The translations under genes were made by a program, and so were the position numbers. This document shows, piece after piece, positions 39,301 to 50,673 of a stretch of DNA of 64,000 nt. Source of the stretch: Ilex aquifolium (Eukaryota > Streptophyta > Magnoliopsida > Aquifoliales > Aquifoliaceae). Every line of letters starts with the position of its first letter. Within the stretch, counting starts at the first letter, position 1. Location: assembly GCA_951799425.1 (NCBI GenBank), contig OX637396.1, positions 42,399,901-42,463,900 on the forward strand. Reading direction: 5' to 3'. Below the pieces are notes generated by a model. The model made no database searches and was not told the origin of the DNA. It was given only the letters and a program-made list of their open reading frames with translations.

Positions 39301-39666
39301 CTCCCGACCATCAGGAGTCAAGCGTTCGATCTGGGGAATAATGACTAGATGCTTGCCAGAGATCTGGACTTAGCCGAAGAGAAAAGAGAATTGGCGTCCA
39401 TCAAGCTAGCCAAGTACCAAGGAGAACTGTCAAGATAGCACCACAAGAAGATCCGAATCAGAGATTTCAAAGTGGGGGACTTGGTCCTCAGAAAGGTAGT
39501 AGGCGCTGCTCAGGAACCCACCGAGGGTAAACTCGGACCTAACTGGGAGGGCCCCTACAGAGTGGTTGCAGTGGGGGGCACCGGGGCGTATAGGCTACAG
39601 AATATGGATGGTAATGATGTAATCCGGCCTTGGAATGTATCTAATCTAAGGAGATATTTTTGTTAG
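36376..39666 (+). CDS. Tat gypsy pol: RT, two RNase H domains, integrase (two internal stops)
   Basis: In frame with gag-protease beyond its TAG. No ATG occurs until well into the domain, so pol has no start of its own. RT: AGYHQIALDESDQEKTAF and the catalytic YIDDM near 37102-37116. RNase H follows. Then comes a second, archaeal-type RNase H (YVDGSSNARGAGVGVI, NNEAEYEALLAG, CDSQLVVNQ, HADALA), diagnostic of Tat. Integrase: H-x-H-x-C-x2-C zinc finger (about 38620-38760) and the DDE triad (GIDIVG, SDNGTQF, GQAEVS). In-frame TAGs at 39346-39348 and 39436-39438 cut off the C-terminal tail, which continues to 39666 (KVGDLVLRKV, GPYRVV). Domain cores look intact, but the copy is probably not fully functional. 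Confidence 0.92.
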
Positions 39667-39692
39667 TAAGAATTTCGTATCCTGTCAATTTA

Positions 39693-40790
39693 AACACGAG
39701 ACGAGCTCTCGGTCGTTAGGGGCATGGTCCCGAGGGGTATAAGACCTCACCCATGAGGCAACGCTCTCAAAAACAACACGAGACGAGCTCTTGGTCGTTA
39801 GGGGCATGGTCCCGATGGGTATAAGACCTCACCCATGAGACAACGCTCTCAAATACAACACGAGACGAGCTCTCGGTCGTTAGGGGCATGGTCGCGAGGG
39901 GTATAAGACCTCACCCATGAGGCCACGCTCTCAAATACAACACGAGACGAGCTCTCGGTCGTTAGGGGCATGGTCCCGAGGGGTATAAGACCTCACCCAT
40001 GAGGTCACGCTCTCAAATACAACACGAGACGAGCTCTCGGTCGTTAGGGGCATGGTCCCGAGGGGTATAAGACCTCACCCATGAGGCCACGCTCTCAAAA
40101 ACAACACGAGACGAGCTCTCGGTCGTTAGGGGCATGGTCCCGAGGGGTATAAGACCTCACCCATGAGGCCACGCTCTCAAAAACAACACGAGACGAGCTC
40201 TCGGTCGATAGGGGCATGGTCCCGAGGGGTATAAGACCTCACCCATGAGGCCACGCTCTCAAATACAACACGAAACGAGCTCTCGGTCGTTAGGGGCATG
40301 GTCCCGAGGGGTATAAGACCTCACCCATGAGGCCACGCTCTCAAATACAACACGAGGCGAGCTCTCGGTCGTTAGGGGCATGGTCCCGAGGGGTATAAGA
40401 CCTCACCCATGAGGCCACGCTCTCAAATACAACACGAGGCGAGCTCTCGGTCGTTAGGGGCATGGTCCCGAGGGGTATAAGACCTCACCCATGAGGCCAC
40501 GCTCTCAAATACAACACGAGACGAGCTCTCGGTCGTTAGGGGCATGGTCCCGAGGGGTATAAGACCTCACCCATGAGGCAACGCTCTCAAAAACAACACG
40601 AGACGAGCTCTCGGTCGATAGGGGCATGGTCCCGAGGGGTATAAGACCTCACCCATGAGGCAACGCTCTCAAATACAACACGAGACGAGCTCTCGGTCGT
40701 TAGGGGCATGGTCCCGAGGGGTATAAGACCTCACCCATGAGGCAACGCTCTCAAATACAACACGAGACGAGCTCTCGGTCGTAAGGATTC
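39693..40790 (+). repeat. 82-bp tandem repeat array in the Tat 3' region
   Basis: Thirteen full units plus a partial fourteenth, starting near 39695, 39774, 39856, 39938 and so on to 40757. Each reads ACACGAGACGAGCTCTCGGT...AGGGGCATGGTCCCGAGG...CTCACCCATGAGG...GCTCTCAAA. Neighbouring units differ by only a few substitutions. Tat-lineage elements are known for fast-changing tandem repeats between pol and the 3' LTR that can seed satellites. Not CRISPR: the units are contiguous, with no unique spacers. Confidence 0.95.
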
Positions 40791-41218
40791 TCGGACGTTG
40801 GGGATAGGCCCCGAGGAGAAGTGAGCGTTGTGGCTAGTGGTATAAAGGTTTAATCGTTTTTCACCTATTCCCCTTATGATGTCGAAGTAAGGTTGCTTGG
40901 CTTGAGTGGTAAGTTCCCGTCAACTTCCTAGAAATGAGATGTTGTAGATCTCGGCCCCTAGCTGTGCGAGGGTTGAGTCGAGGCAGCGACTTAAAGCTAG
41001 TCGAAGTACAGGAAAAAATGAACACATATAAAGAGGGAATACTAGAATAAAGGAGAATTGCATTCACAGTTCAAGTCCAAGCGAAGTGATGAAAAGTTCC
41101 ATTGCTTGGCAAAAATGTTCATTACAATTCGGAACGGGGCTTTGCGTCCCCGGTGGCTTACATATATTAAGAAGAAAAAAGAAAAGGAAAAGGCAAAATG
41201 GGAGGCTCGCTGCCAGGA
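40791..41218 (+). other. Tat 3' non-coding segment after the array
   Basis: Continues the retrotransposon 3' region between the array and the end of the antisense ORF. No further repeat or reading frame of note. Confidence 0.5.
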
Positions 41219-43434
41219 TCACCTCGGCTCATGGGCAGTCAAGTCGTCGACAGGCGAGGGAGGAAGATCAGACTCTTGGCCACAGATCAAGGGAGAAAAA
41301 CCATCAGAACCATCACTAACAGTTATGGTTGCAGTGACCCCCTCGGCCGCCTCACCCACTTCGACGTCTGGGCGTTCCTCTGGGAGATCCCCGGCTTCAA
41401 CCCCGGCAAGAGAATCGTGCCTTTGAAAGAGTTCACTAGCCGGGTCCACCCCCGTGGCATTGAGGGCGTCCACCCACCCCCGCCGATAGGCAATGGTCTT
41501 GGCTTCGTTGAAGGTAGGGACCATCTGCTCTTGGGTTTCCAGATAAACCTTCTCGCATTCCTTGTGAAGCCTTTGCGGCTCCCCTGCCTTCTCTGCCGTC
41601 AAAGAGTCTACCTGGGCGGTCAACTCCCTGACAAGACCCTCGGAGTCCAGAGCCTTGTTCTCGGCGGCCGAGATCCTCAGCTCGTACTCCTCTACCTTCT
41701 TCGTCGCCGCTGCCTCACTCGCCCTTAGTTTCTGCAGTTCGGCGTCCAAGGAGTCACGTTGGCAGATGAGGTTGGTGATGTGACCTTTCTGATCGGCAAG
41801 GACCGCCTCAACACCTTTGATGTGAGCGTCTTGAGAGGCTATTGTCTTCTTGGCGTCCCTCGCCGCCTGCTTGTGCTCCCAGAAACGCTCGATGATGACC
41901 CCCAGCTGTTGGGAAACCTGGAAAATAACAAGAGAACCAGTCAGGCGATTGCCGAGTGTATGAGATGGAGCTAAAACGAAGCACTTACCACCAGGTTGTT
42001 CTGGAGAGCGCTCAGGAGTAGTGCGTTGTCAGACTGCTCGTGGTGGGCCGCCATGTCGGCCGCGAACTGGAACGTCGAGGCCACGGCGAAAGCCACCTCC
42101 CTGTCTCGGAAGATGGAATCTGATTCCAGGACAAGTTGGCCCCCCCTCCTTTTCGCTTGAGCAACCCACGCGGCAGGGGAGGATGATCCAGGAGCAGAGG
42201 TGGTTGCACCCGGGGTATCAAAGCGGCGCTTCTGCCGGCGCTCTTCGGCTTGTTGGCCCTCTCCTGGAGCCTCGGGATCCCGACCCCTTCGGCCTGAGTG
42301 CCGACCGCCGGAGAGGGGGACTTGATGGATTGGCGTAGGATCGCTCGGCGGGATAGCGGGGTCCACTGCCCGCCGAGTGCGTGGTGGAGGTGGTGGCGCA
42401 TCCTACTGAGGCGCAGTTGCTGAAGGAGGAGGCGGTGCTGTGCTTGAGGGGACACCTTGCCCCGAGATCCTGGCCCTGGCCCGGGAAGCGGCAGCTTCCA
42501 TGGCAGCAGCAGAAATGGGAGGAACGTTGAACATTTCTTCGGAGGGGGAGAACGGCGCGGGAGGAGAAGGGGTTCTCTCAGCGTCTTCTTCTGATGAGAG
42601 ATCCTCCCACCGTTTAGGATCGAAAGGAGGAGGGATCTGGGAAAAACGGCCGTAGGATGGGTGGTAGCCGAGAAGTACGTGCGCTGCTCGGGAGTACTCG
42701 TTAAACGGTTCCGAGGACCACACTTTCAGCAAATCGTCAAATCTGACTTGGGATCTGTGGGGTTGGGCTGCATCACGCCGGTATCCCTCTGCAAAGATAA
42801 AACACAAGGTCAGGAGCAAAGAAAATTGTTAGCCGAGAAAGCTTTAATCAATGCAACACACCTTCATTCCTCGGCACTTTGGAGCAGTACAATCCGTCAT
42901 ACTCGGGTCCAGGGCCCCTCTCCCAGCTTCCGCCGAGCATGATTAGATCATCAAAATACCCCTTGTCCGAGTCCAGCATGTGGGTGACTAAGTACATAGA
43001 AGTGTCCCGGGCTTTGAGGTAGTACCTTCCCCCGCCGACTAATCTTAGGTCATAGCAGAATAGAATTTCGTCTACTCCTAAGTTAACCCCTAGCCGAGCG
43101 TTCAGGGCAATTACTCCCATGACTATCCTAAAGAAGTTTACCCCACATTGAAGAGGAAACAGCCGGAGCTGCATCAGCACCTTCAGTACAAGGGGGGTAA
43201 GGGGAAAGTCAGACCACCTTCCATGATGGCCTTGGTGTAGAAGGGCATCATCTCAACACACCCACGTTCCCTACTGTGTTGTGAGGGGCGGAAGGGAAAA
43301 GTTAGGACTCTCTCTGGTATTCGGTACTTGGCCTTGAAAATATCTATATTGTCCTCATTGACTACGGTTTTCTTCAACCTACGGTTTGTGGATGAAGAGG
43401 GGTTCCTAGCCTGGCTACTGCGGCTTCTAGCCAT
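41219..43434 (-). pseudogene. Antisense ORF of the Tat element (gypsy-type 'transposase' family, PF04195-like), spliced, broken
   Basis: A protein of unknown role carried antisense by some Tat elements. Exons on the minus strand: 43434-42862, 42788-41989, 41917-41219. The borders are GAAG|GTGTGT, GCAG|AGGG, GTG|GTAAGTG and CCAG|GTTTCC. The N-terminal part (IPERVLTFPF, TKAIMEGGLTFPLPP, LMQLRLFPLQ) follows the pattern I associate with Pfam PF04195. Then come a Pro/Ser-rich middle and a C-terminal coiled coil (MDAELQKLRASEAAATKK). It is broken twice: one base is missing at the C run near 43187-43192, which switches frame, and there is a TAG at 42403-42405. With that base counted, the exon phases sum to 691 codons, which supports the model. 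Confidence 0.8.
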
Positions 43435-43762
43435 GTATAAGGATGATGGAAAGGGTAGAAGAAGAAGAGGAAATGAAGAGTGTAGAGTACTTACAGGGTT
43501 TTCTTCTGCAGAGTTCTCGGGAGGAAAGGGTGGAGTACTTGGCAGCTATTTGCTTGGGAGAAACTTGAGATTGCAAAGTTCTCGAATGGCCAAGACTTCC
43601 CATATTTATAGGCAAATGGGAGAGCGGGAATCGAGGAGACACTCATCATTAGTATTTGAAAAAGGGCGGCTCGAGACGTGCAAGTAACCGCCCCTCGTTA
43701 AATGGACGTGACAGGCAAGCCCCTTCTCTGCTTGTGCCACCTGTCCCACGCCGTAAAAAGAG

Positions 43763-43780
43763 TGGGGGCTGGGGGGCAGT
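43763..43780 (+). promoter_or_regulatory. Polypurine tract of the Tat element
   Basis: AGTGGGGGCTGGGGGGCAG-type purine-rich stretch directly before the 3' LTR, the primer for plus-strand DNA synthesis in LTR retrotransposons. Confidence 0.75.
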
Positions 43781-46395
43781 TGGAGGGACTCAAGACGGCT
43801 CGGCAGGCCCCAAAACGACACGTGTACAGATGAAGCCGCTACGGAGTATAGGAGCCGAGTATAAGGACCAATGCCGAGTGATTGATTGATGATTACGTCG
43901 TTCCTAACCTCGTAACATCACCCTCACCCTCAATGTGTGTATGTGGCTTATAGTGATGGGGGAGTGTCACTCTCCCTCCGGATGATGCAAGAAGATAGGA
44001 AACAACAACATTATGGATGTGAATGGAAATGTGATGAACAAAATAGATGGAATGAGATGCGGTGTGCACAAAAATGCTCCCCAATCGAAAGGAGTCTTTT
44101 GTGGTCGTGTGTTTTACTTGGAAAATATTCCAAGGTCGTCTCCTCAGGGAAGGAAATGGAGTTTTGTGAAAGTGATTTTGCAAAAGTGAAAAGAAAGTGT
44201 AAAATCTTGTATTTGTGTTTTGGTGAGTTTTGTTCAAAATGAAAATGCAAGAAAGCAAGTGTTGGCTAATCCAAAGGGTTCATTCCAATGGGAATACCAA
44301 ATCAACTCAAAGCCTTCCTCCGATTGAGCATGAATGAACGATTGATTCGGGGGAAGCTAGGGACGAGATTGGTGAGTATCTAAGCATAAACCGTGACTAG
44401 GCCTACGGAATATCAAAGGCTCACCAACTCATCCACTCTCAACCCCGTCAAACCGAACCATTTGACTCTAAAGGGAGGAATGAAGAAGAGTTGAAAATGG
44501 TATTCCCAAGAGGAATTTTCCCTTGGATTAACCAACTTAAATCCTAGCTACTCATATTAACAATGCAAGACAAGCATAAAGGAAATGGACATGGAAGGGA
44601 AATGGAGCATGGAACTTAACTTACAACAAGAAATCTAAAGCTATGAACAAAAACATTCAATACTCATTTTAAGCTAAAAATGAAGAACTTGAAAGCATAA
44701 ATGGTGAAATGAAGAACATGTAATTAACTTGCAACATACTTGAAATAAAGGGGATTACAATGTAAGAAATGAAGATTACAAGAGGAATGTAGCTTACAGC
44801 AATGACATGGATGAAGAAAATGCAAAAACGAAATTACTATTCATCATCTTCAACCTTGGAACTCTCTCTCTATATCTACTCCTAAGCTTAGGTAGCCAAC
44901 TCCTTTTCTTGTGTGTTGAATGTTGAATGTATAATGGAGAGTGAGAGCCTTGAATTTCGTCCATGGAGGGTCCCCCTAGGTGTGTGCAGGTCTTACACCA
45001 AAGAGGGGCTGAGTTGATTGCCTTGGACAAGCTAGGACAACACCCCCATGGTAGCCCACTTCCCTCCCATGCCTTCTTCAATGCAAAGCCTCCAAAGTCC
45101 TCCAAATGTGTAAGGGAAGCATGTGCTTGTGTAAGATAATGTTGGGGAGCAAGTGGGAGAAGATTAGGTGGGACCCCCAAGCCGCAAAGTTGAGTTGCAG
45201 GCTGTTTTTCGCATTCTGGGCAAGACCTTCCGGAAGAACGATGACAACCTTCCGGAAGGTTTAACCTACTGGAATCTGGTGACAGCTCTGGACCAGTTTT
45301 GGTAGAAAAATAATAAATTTTGATCTAACCGTTGGATTGAGTTGAAATTTTGACACAATAAAAAAGACATCCATATCTACAACTTTCATGTTTTGCACTT
45401 TTTCAAATTCGAAGTAGATCATGGTCAAAATTTAGAAAAACAGTGGTACAGTGTCAAAATTACGAAATTCCAGTGGGCTAAACCTTCCGGAAGGTCTTCA
45501 TAAACCTTCCGGAAGGTCTTCATCCAAAATGCATTTTTCTTGATTTCTTTACCTTCCAAGCCTCTCAATCCTCATTTCATGAGTCCACCACTTCACCTCA
45601 CATCCAACATAGTTGCAAAGTCCTAAAATCCATCATTTAAGCTATCAAAACATTCAACATCAAAATATCAACATTATTCACAACTTTGGCTAACACTAAG
45701 TACTTAAATGCAAAAGTTGAGTTAAAATGCATATAATGAGGCCATCAAATATGCAATATTTTGCTCTCATCACCGAGTAGTAAGCTTGCACCGATGACGA
45801 GGGGAGGAGCCGAGGAATCGCTGTTCCATGGAGCCAAGAGTGAACCTCTGACACTAGCAATTAATGAGATGTGACCCAATATTTATGAAGACGTGAGTGA
45901 CTTAGACAGCATTTAATGCGCCTCTGCACCCTCGAAGACCCAAACTGACAGTCATGAGTAGATGCATTAATGACTGTGATGCCGAGTTCAGACATAGGGC
46001 CGAGTGCCCCCTAAACGCCGAGTACTCGGGTGTAGGCGTCAGACGCCGTTCATAGGCACTCAAGTACCCTGATAGCCTGATGACTCAGCGTAGCCCCGAG
46101 GGCTAACCCCCCCCCCCCCCCCGTCGAGCATTAATGGCACGGGAATCCAGATAAAAATCACTCATTACACATGGGTAATGGCAAAAGGTACTGATTGCTG
46201 AGACAACCCTTGTGTCAGAGCAATCATTACAGGTTTGTGTATAAATACTCCTCAGAAAAATGAACAAAGGTACGCAAAATCAATCCACAACTGATTAAAT
46301 ACAGCTTTTTTTCCCTCACTCTTGCTGACTTAAGCTTCGGAGGGGATAAATCGGGCGTGCGCCTGGCTCCCTTTTTCCTAACTTCGATTGTTTTA
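43781..46395 (+). repeat. 3' LTR of the Tat element, split by a solo LTR
   Basis: The first part, 43781-43878, starts TGGAGGGACTCAAGACGG. The second part, 45773-46395, resumes at CCGAGTAGTAAGC and ends at GATTGTTTTA. The two parts together match 30411-31135. The interruption is the 43879-45772 element, with CCGAG duplicated at both edges. Confidence 0.88.
43879..45772. mobile_element. Solo LTR inside the Tat 3' LTR, 1894 bp, 5-bp TSD
   Basis: Begins TGATTGATTGATG and ends GCTCTCATCA. CCGAG duplications lie at 43874-43878 and 45773-45777. No coding domains. It carries several copies of the palindrome CCTTCCGGAAGG (about 45226-45520). A segment of roughly 170 bp (about 45290-45440) is shared with the solo LTR at 47352-48875. 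Confidence 0.78.
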
Positions 46396-46615
46396 GGGTC
46401 TCTCATCAGGATCAGCCGCTACCTCATATTGATTGCAGGAATTATCCCGTGCAATGACCTAATTCACTATAACATTTGGATTGACTGTGAGCTCCATCAA
46501 ACATTGGAACTTGGTGTTAATCCAATGGTTCTAATGAAGCCACGTCATTAGGTCAGCAAATTATGTCAGATTTTTAGGTCCAAATAGCATTTTCTATAAT
46601 CAATTGGAGTTAATT

Positions 46616-49127
46616 GTAAAAAAATACACAGAAAAAAATGTAGGGTAAAAAAATCCTTAATTTTGATACTTATTTGTGTCCAAGTATATTATTTGAAATT
46701 TCTATATTTTCTTCTGACTTTTATATCCTCCATTGATTTATGCTTAATTTTTTTTAAAAGGTGTACATTAAACATCTCTTAGTTTTATGAGAGAACTTTA
46801 ATAGTTCGTATTTTTATGTCCTCCCTTGATTCATATCTATTTTTTTTTTGGAAAGTAATTTTGTTTTCAAATTATATTTAACGCACTTTGATTCATGTGT
46901 ATTTTTTTGGGAAAGTAATTTTGTTTTCAAATTATATTAATATCCTAACTCCATAACAATGTAATAATAACAGTGTAACATTAACAGTGTAATAATAACA
47001 GTGTAACAAGACATTTACACAAAAATATTGTACTATTACATTTTTGTCAAACATATATTTTCATATAATTTCATTCAAAACAGTCTATCTTTGTTTTGAA
47101 TTTGTTACCACATGCATAAAACTACTTAACACTATTTTTGTTATAGTGTATTGTTATACTGTCTTTGTTACAGTGTATTGTTACAATATTTTTGTAACAC
47201 TATTGCTTAATAAATTTGTTATGTTTTTGTTACAGTATAAATAATTTTATATTTCAAATTATATAAAAAAAATATCATATAAAAAAATAATTAACAAATT
47301 TTGAAATTCAAACAAAATGATATATCATAAAATAAACGAAATATTAAAGTTTGTTGTCCGAATTTGGTATTGACAATTTACGTGCAAGTATACACGATCA
47401 ACAAGTAATAAAGTGATAAGTAGAGTATCGTTCCCACGGAGAATTATTGGTAATAACTTTCAAGTACTAACTTTATATCAATTCGATTTTATTTAAACAA
47501 TTGGAATTGAACTATGGAATGAATAATTTAAACTAAATCTAAACTTACTAATCAAAGATTGAATTTAATGGATAAGAGAAGTTAAGATTACAACTTCCCC
47601 TAATGCTTCGTATAAATCTCTCAACTCTCTTTCTAGCTAATTGATCAAATTGAATTGTTAACTGAGACTTCAAAAATATTTATCAAACCTCTTCCGATAG
47701 TAAGATAAGCATATCTCTCTCAATTAAATTGCTATATTCCTATGCAAAATAAGTTGAAATAAATTCATTAAGTTCAAACTCTCATACAAGTTACACACGA
47801 CATATAGGTATATTCCTATCCTATACACAAACCCAACAATTCAATCCGAAGAAGAATTAATCAGACGCATGTCATCATATTCAGATCTAAACCTAGAATT
47901 CATCTCCCAATTTCATCTAAGTTATCAAATTAATTGTTGGCCACACAATCATATATTGAGCACAAAATATGACAAACAATTCATGTAGGATCAATAAAAC
48001 TAGAATCGAGAGTAGATCAATTTAACTAGACATTAGGTTCCGTTGCAATCTTAATAAGAATTTAGTTCATAATGTAATTGAAAAACATCATTCTCAAATT
48101 AAACAACATCTCAGAAAATCAAGAAGTAAAAGTAAGGGAAAATAATGAAAACTTAGTTGCAATCTTCAATCCTTCTCTAGCCTTCAAGTCCGATTTTCTT
48201 CGTGTCAGTTTCTTCGATTATTGCCTTCAATTTTCTATCAATCCTTGGTCTTCTTCTCTATCTTTTCAGCCCCCAAAGTCAGTATATTTATATTCCCCTC
48301 AAACTCTAGCACATAAGAGGCATTAGAGTCCAATTTCGGGTCAAACAGAACAGAAATCGCGTCCAACTTCCGTGGGGGCGCGCTGGGGCGCTGGGAAGGC
48401 AGTGAATGGGCGCTGGGGCGCTGAAACAGCGCTGGAACAGCGCTGGCCCTTTTTTAAGCCTTCAGCTTTGGACCAGTTTTTGTAAAATCGCCATAACTTT
48501 TGATCCAACCATTGGATTGAGCTAAAATTTTGACACAATGCAGAAGACATCCAGATCTACAACTTTCATGTTTTGAACTTTTCCAGATTTTGAGTGGATC
48601 ATGGTCAAAATGGAGGAAAACCGAGATACTTCCACCAGATGGTGCTAGTTCTGGTGCCTTTGTTACCAAACACCAATACCTCCTTGATTTCTTTCACTTT
48701 TAAGCCTCCAAATCCTTATTTCCTTCCAAATGATCTTGTTTGCATTCAAATGATGATTCCTATCAAATAATATCAAAACACACAAAACAATTAAAAGTAA
48801 ACATAAAATACTTGAAAACTTGCACTTTCATCAAGCCGAAAGTACTCAATTCGTAGGTATAAAACCGACTCATCAAAGTTCTCCCATAAAATTAGGATAT
48901 GTTTAATGCATAAATATAATTTGAAAACAAAACTACTTTCCAAAAAAAAATACGCATGAATCAAGGTGCATTAGAGATTTCGAATTAAATGACCCTAAAT
49001 TTCAGCGCTTAAGATAAATGTCTTGTTACAGTTTTTAGGAAAGAAAATTTTACAAAATGGGCATTTACGTCTTTGTATATTAGCTGTGTATTTTTTTTCA
49101 AAATATTTGTTCTGTGTACTTTTTTAC
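46616..49127. mobile_element. Inverted-repeat element split by a solo LTR
   Basis: GTAAAAAAATACACAGAA at 46616 is matched by the complement GTAAAAAAGTACACAGAA ending at 49127. Farther in, a GGAAAGTAATTTTGTTTTCAA block (tandemly doubled, about 46850-46940) is matched by its complement at about 48915-48945. No target duplication was identified. It is AT-rich and non-coding, with short repeats of the AACAGTGTAATAAT type (about 46965-47005). Confidence 0.55.
47352..48875. mobile_element. Solo LTR, 1524 bp, perfect 5-bp TSD
   Basis: Begins TGTTGTCCGAATTTGG and ends ACCGACTCATCA. AAGTT lies at 47347-47351 and 48876-48880. It includes a GCGCTGG-rich cluster (about 48370-48450) followed by a segment related to the 43879-45772 LTR. 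No coding domain. Confidence 0.8.
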
Positions 49128-49239
49128 ATTTATATCTAATTTGATGTACCGGCTTCCAAATGACCCTAATAAGAAAGGTAAACCATGGGCTTCTCACACT
49201 TATCTGACCACAATTAAAGCCCATAGACTTTAGTCCAAT

Positions 49240-50551
49240 TGTCACGGGGTCAATTTTTCACTCGTATTTTTGCCTCGTAATAACACTGAGATCTCACACT
49301 CAGTCTCAGTCAATGCACTCAAACGCTCACAGAAATGCACACACGAACAAAATAGAGACAACAAACAAACTCACAACACACACAAACTTTACAGGTCAAT
49401 TGACCCAACCTTTTTTTTTTTTTCTCAACAAAGTCTAAAGGAAACTCAGTCAAGGGTCTGCTTACAAAACGTGTCCAACTCTCTTAATTGCACTGCAGAC
49501 CAAGACATGTTTATATATAACATATAGAGTGACGGTTACAAGCCCAACCACTTAGGCAACTGCAAAGTTACATCAGATTCACCCACAAAGTCATCCACTG
49601 CCTGCTTACCATGGCTAAGTCCCTCTACCACTCCCACATATGCTAATCATGGCAAAGGGCAGTTGCAACTGCTAACTGAATCAGCCAACAACTGCCCTCA
49701 ATTGTTGTGCATACTGTGTGCACATGCCAGCAATCCCTTCATGTTGTGCACATGCCAACATTCTGCACAGAATCGCCTTGCATTCCAGCAACCGTCTGTA
49801 GTGCACATGCCTCAATTGTTCGGAATCGCCTCACATGTTGTGCCTATGTCTTCCTTGTGAGCCTGCAACACCTAATATGTCTTGTCTTCGTGTCTAGCCA
49901 TGCCCAGCCTATGACTTAGTCTTCCAAGTTAGCATTGCCCCACAATTTAAGCCCATCAGCTAGCCTTGCTTACATGCTTGCTTGTGCCCAATGTGCCCAT
50001 GCATGAGCTGTCTTCCTCAACCATGCATGAGGCTTCAATCAACCCCTTGGTTGTATCCAATGTGGCCATGCATGAGCTGCCTCCTTCAACCATGCATGCG
50101 GCTTCAATTAACCCACTGATTGTGCCCATGCATGCGCTGCCTCTCTCAACTATGCATAGGACTTCTGTCAACGACGAGTCTCTCACATCATCGGGTTTTG
50201 GATTTTGGAATGTCTTGTCTCTGCCTATGACAAACATTTGTTGGGACCATACATTGCTTTCGTGTGTTAAAGCTTAGGGGCATACGAGTCCATGGGAAAA
50301 CTAGTCTAACACCCCTTCGCGGAGCACCTCCTTATAATGGCGTTATGAAACAAAAACTCATTGACAACAATAGACGTACTGAGTCGAGTAGTCATAATAA
50401 TTTGAGCTTGGGGCATAGCCGTTATATGTCACTTGAATCGTTGCCGAATCACTTTATAACCCAATAAAATACAACTCAATTTACCTAAGGTATAGACGCC
50501 TTTGGACAAGACAGCCTCATGTCAACGCCGAGCCAAAAGATAAGGGTAACA
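49240..50551 (+). mobile_element. Probable solo LTR just upstream of the 187-aa gene
   Basis: Begins TGTCACGGGG and ends AAGGGTAACA, a short imperfect inverted terminus. CCAAT stands immediately left (49235-49239) and again two bases right (50554-50558). A TATA-like TTTATATATAAC lies near 49509. No coding domain. The 2-base offset of the right CCAAT makes this tentative. Confidence 0.4.
49995..50175 (+). repeat. Degenerate short tandem repeat, about 60-70 bp, three units
   Basis: Three diverged units of the type CCATGCATGAGCTGCCTCC + TTCAACCATGCATG + CGGCTTCAAT. Non-coding; within the probable LTR. Confidence 0.7.
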
Positions 50552-50673
50552 AACCAATCCACTTTTGTGTCCAATTCTAGGCCAGAAGATTCGAATCCAT
50601 AACTTTTTGTCTTACGAGCTCAATACAAAGTGTCCAGCGATACCACGGCCACTACAGGCACAGCCACAAAATC

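Larger units (their letters stand above)
30411..46395 (+). mobile_element. Ty3/gypsy Tat-lineage LTR retrotransposon with nested insertions
   Basis: The order is 5' LTR, gag-protease, RT, RNase H, second (archaeal-type) RNase H, integrase, tandem-repeat 3' region, antisense ORF, polypurine tract and 3' LTR. The second RNase H, the large 3' non-pol region with tandem repeats and the antisense ORF are typical of Tat elements. The LTRs differ by roughly fifteen substitutions over about 725 bases by eye, mostly transitions, so insertion is fairly recent. Two LTR-type insertions (31216-34313 and 43879-45772) lie within. pol has three in-frame TAGs (one before RT, two near its end), and the antisense ORF has one frameshift and one TAG, so this copy is decaying. 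No PBS or 5-bp TSD could be fixed. Confidence 0.93.
30365..46595. mobile_element. Mutator-type MITE split by a gypsy retrotransposon
   Basis: The outer shell of the nested block. The left part 30365-30410 reads GAACAATGCTATTAGGATC...AATTTGCTGACCT. The right part (about 46396-46595) ends with the complement, GGTCAGCAAATTATG...GGTCCAAATAGCATTTTCT. Perfect 9-bp duplications ATAATCAAT lie at 30356-30364 and 46596-46604. Without the insertion it would be about 245 bp. Confidence 0.75.

Noticed and set aside
39693..40790. Regular direct repeats that could suggest CRISPR
   Set aside because: The units are contiguous, with no unique spacers, lie in a plant retrotransposon 3' region and have no cas genes.
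41198..42338. Plus-strand frames in the Tat 3' region
   Set aside because: Shadows of the spliced antisense ORF, which has coherent exons and a recognisable domain pattern.
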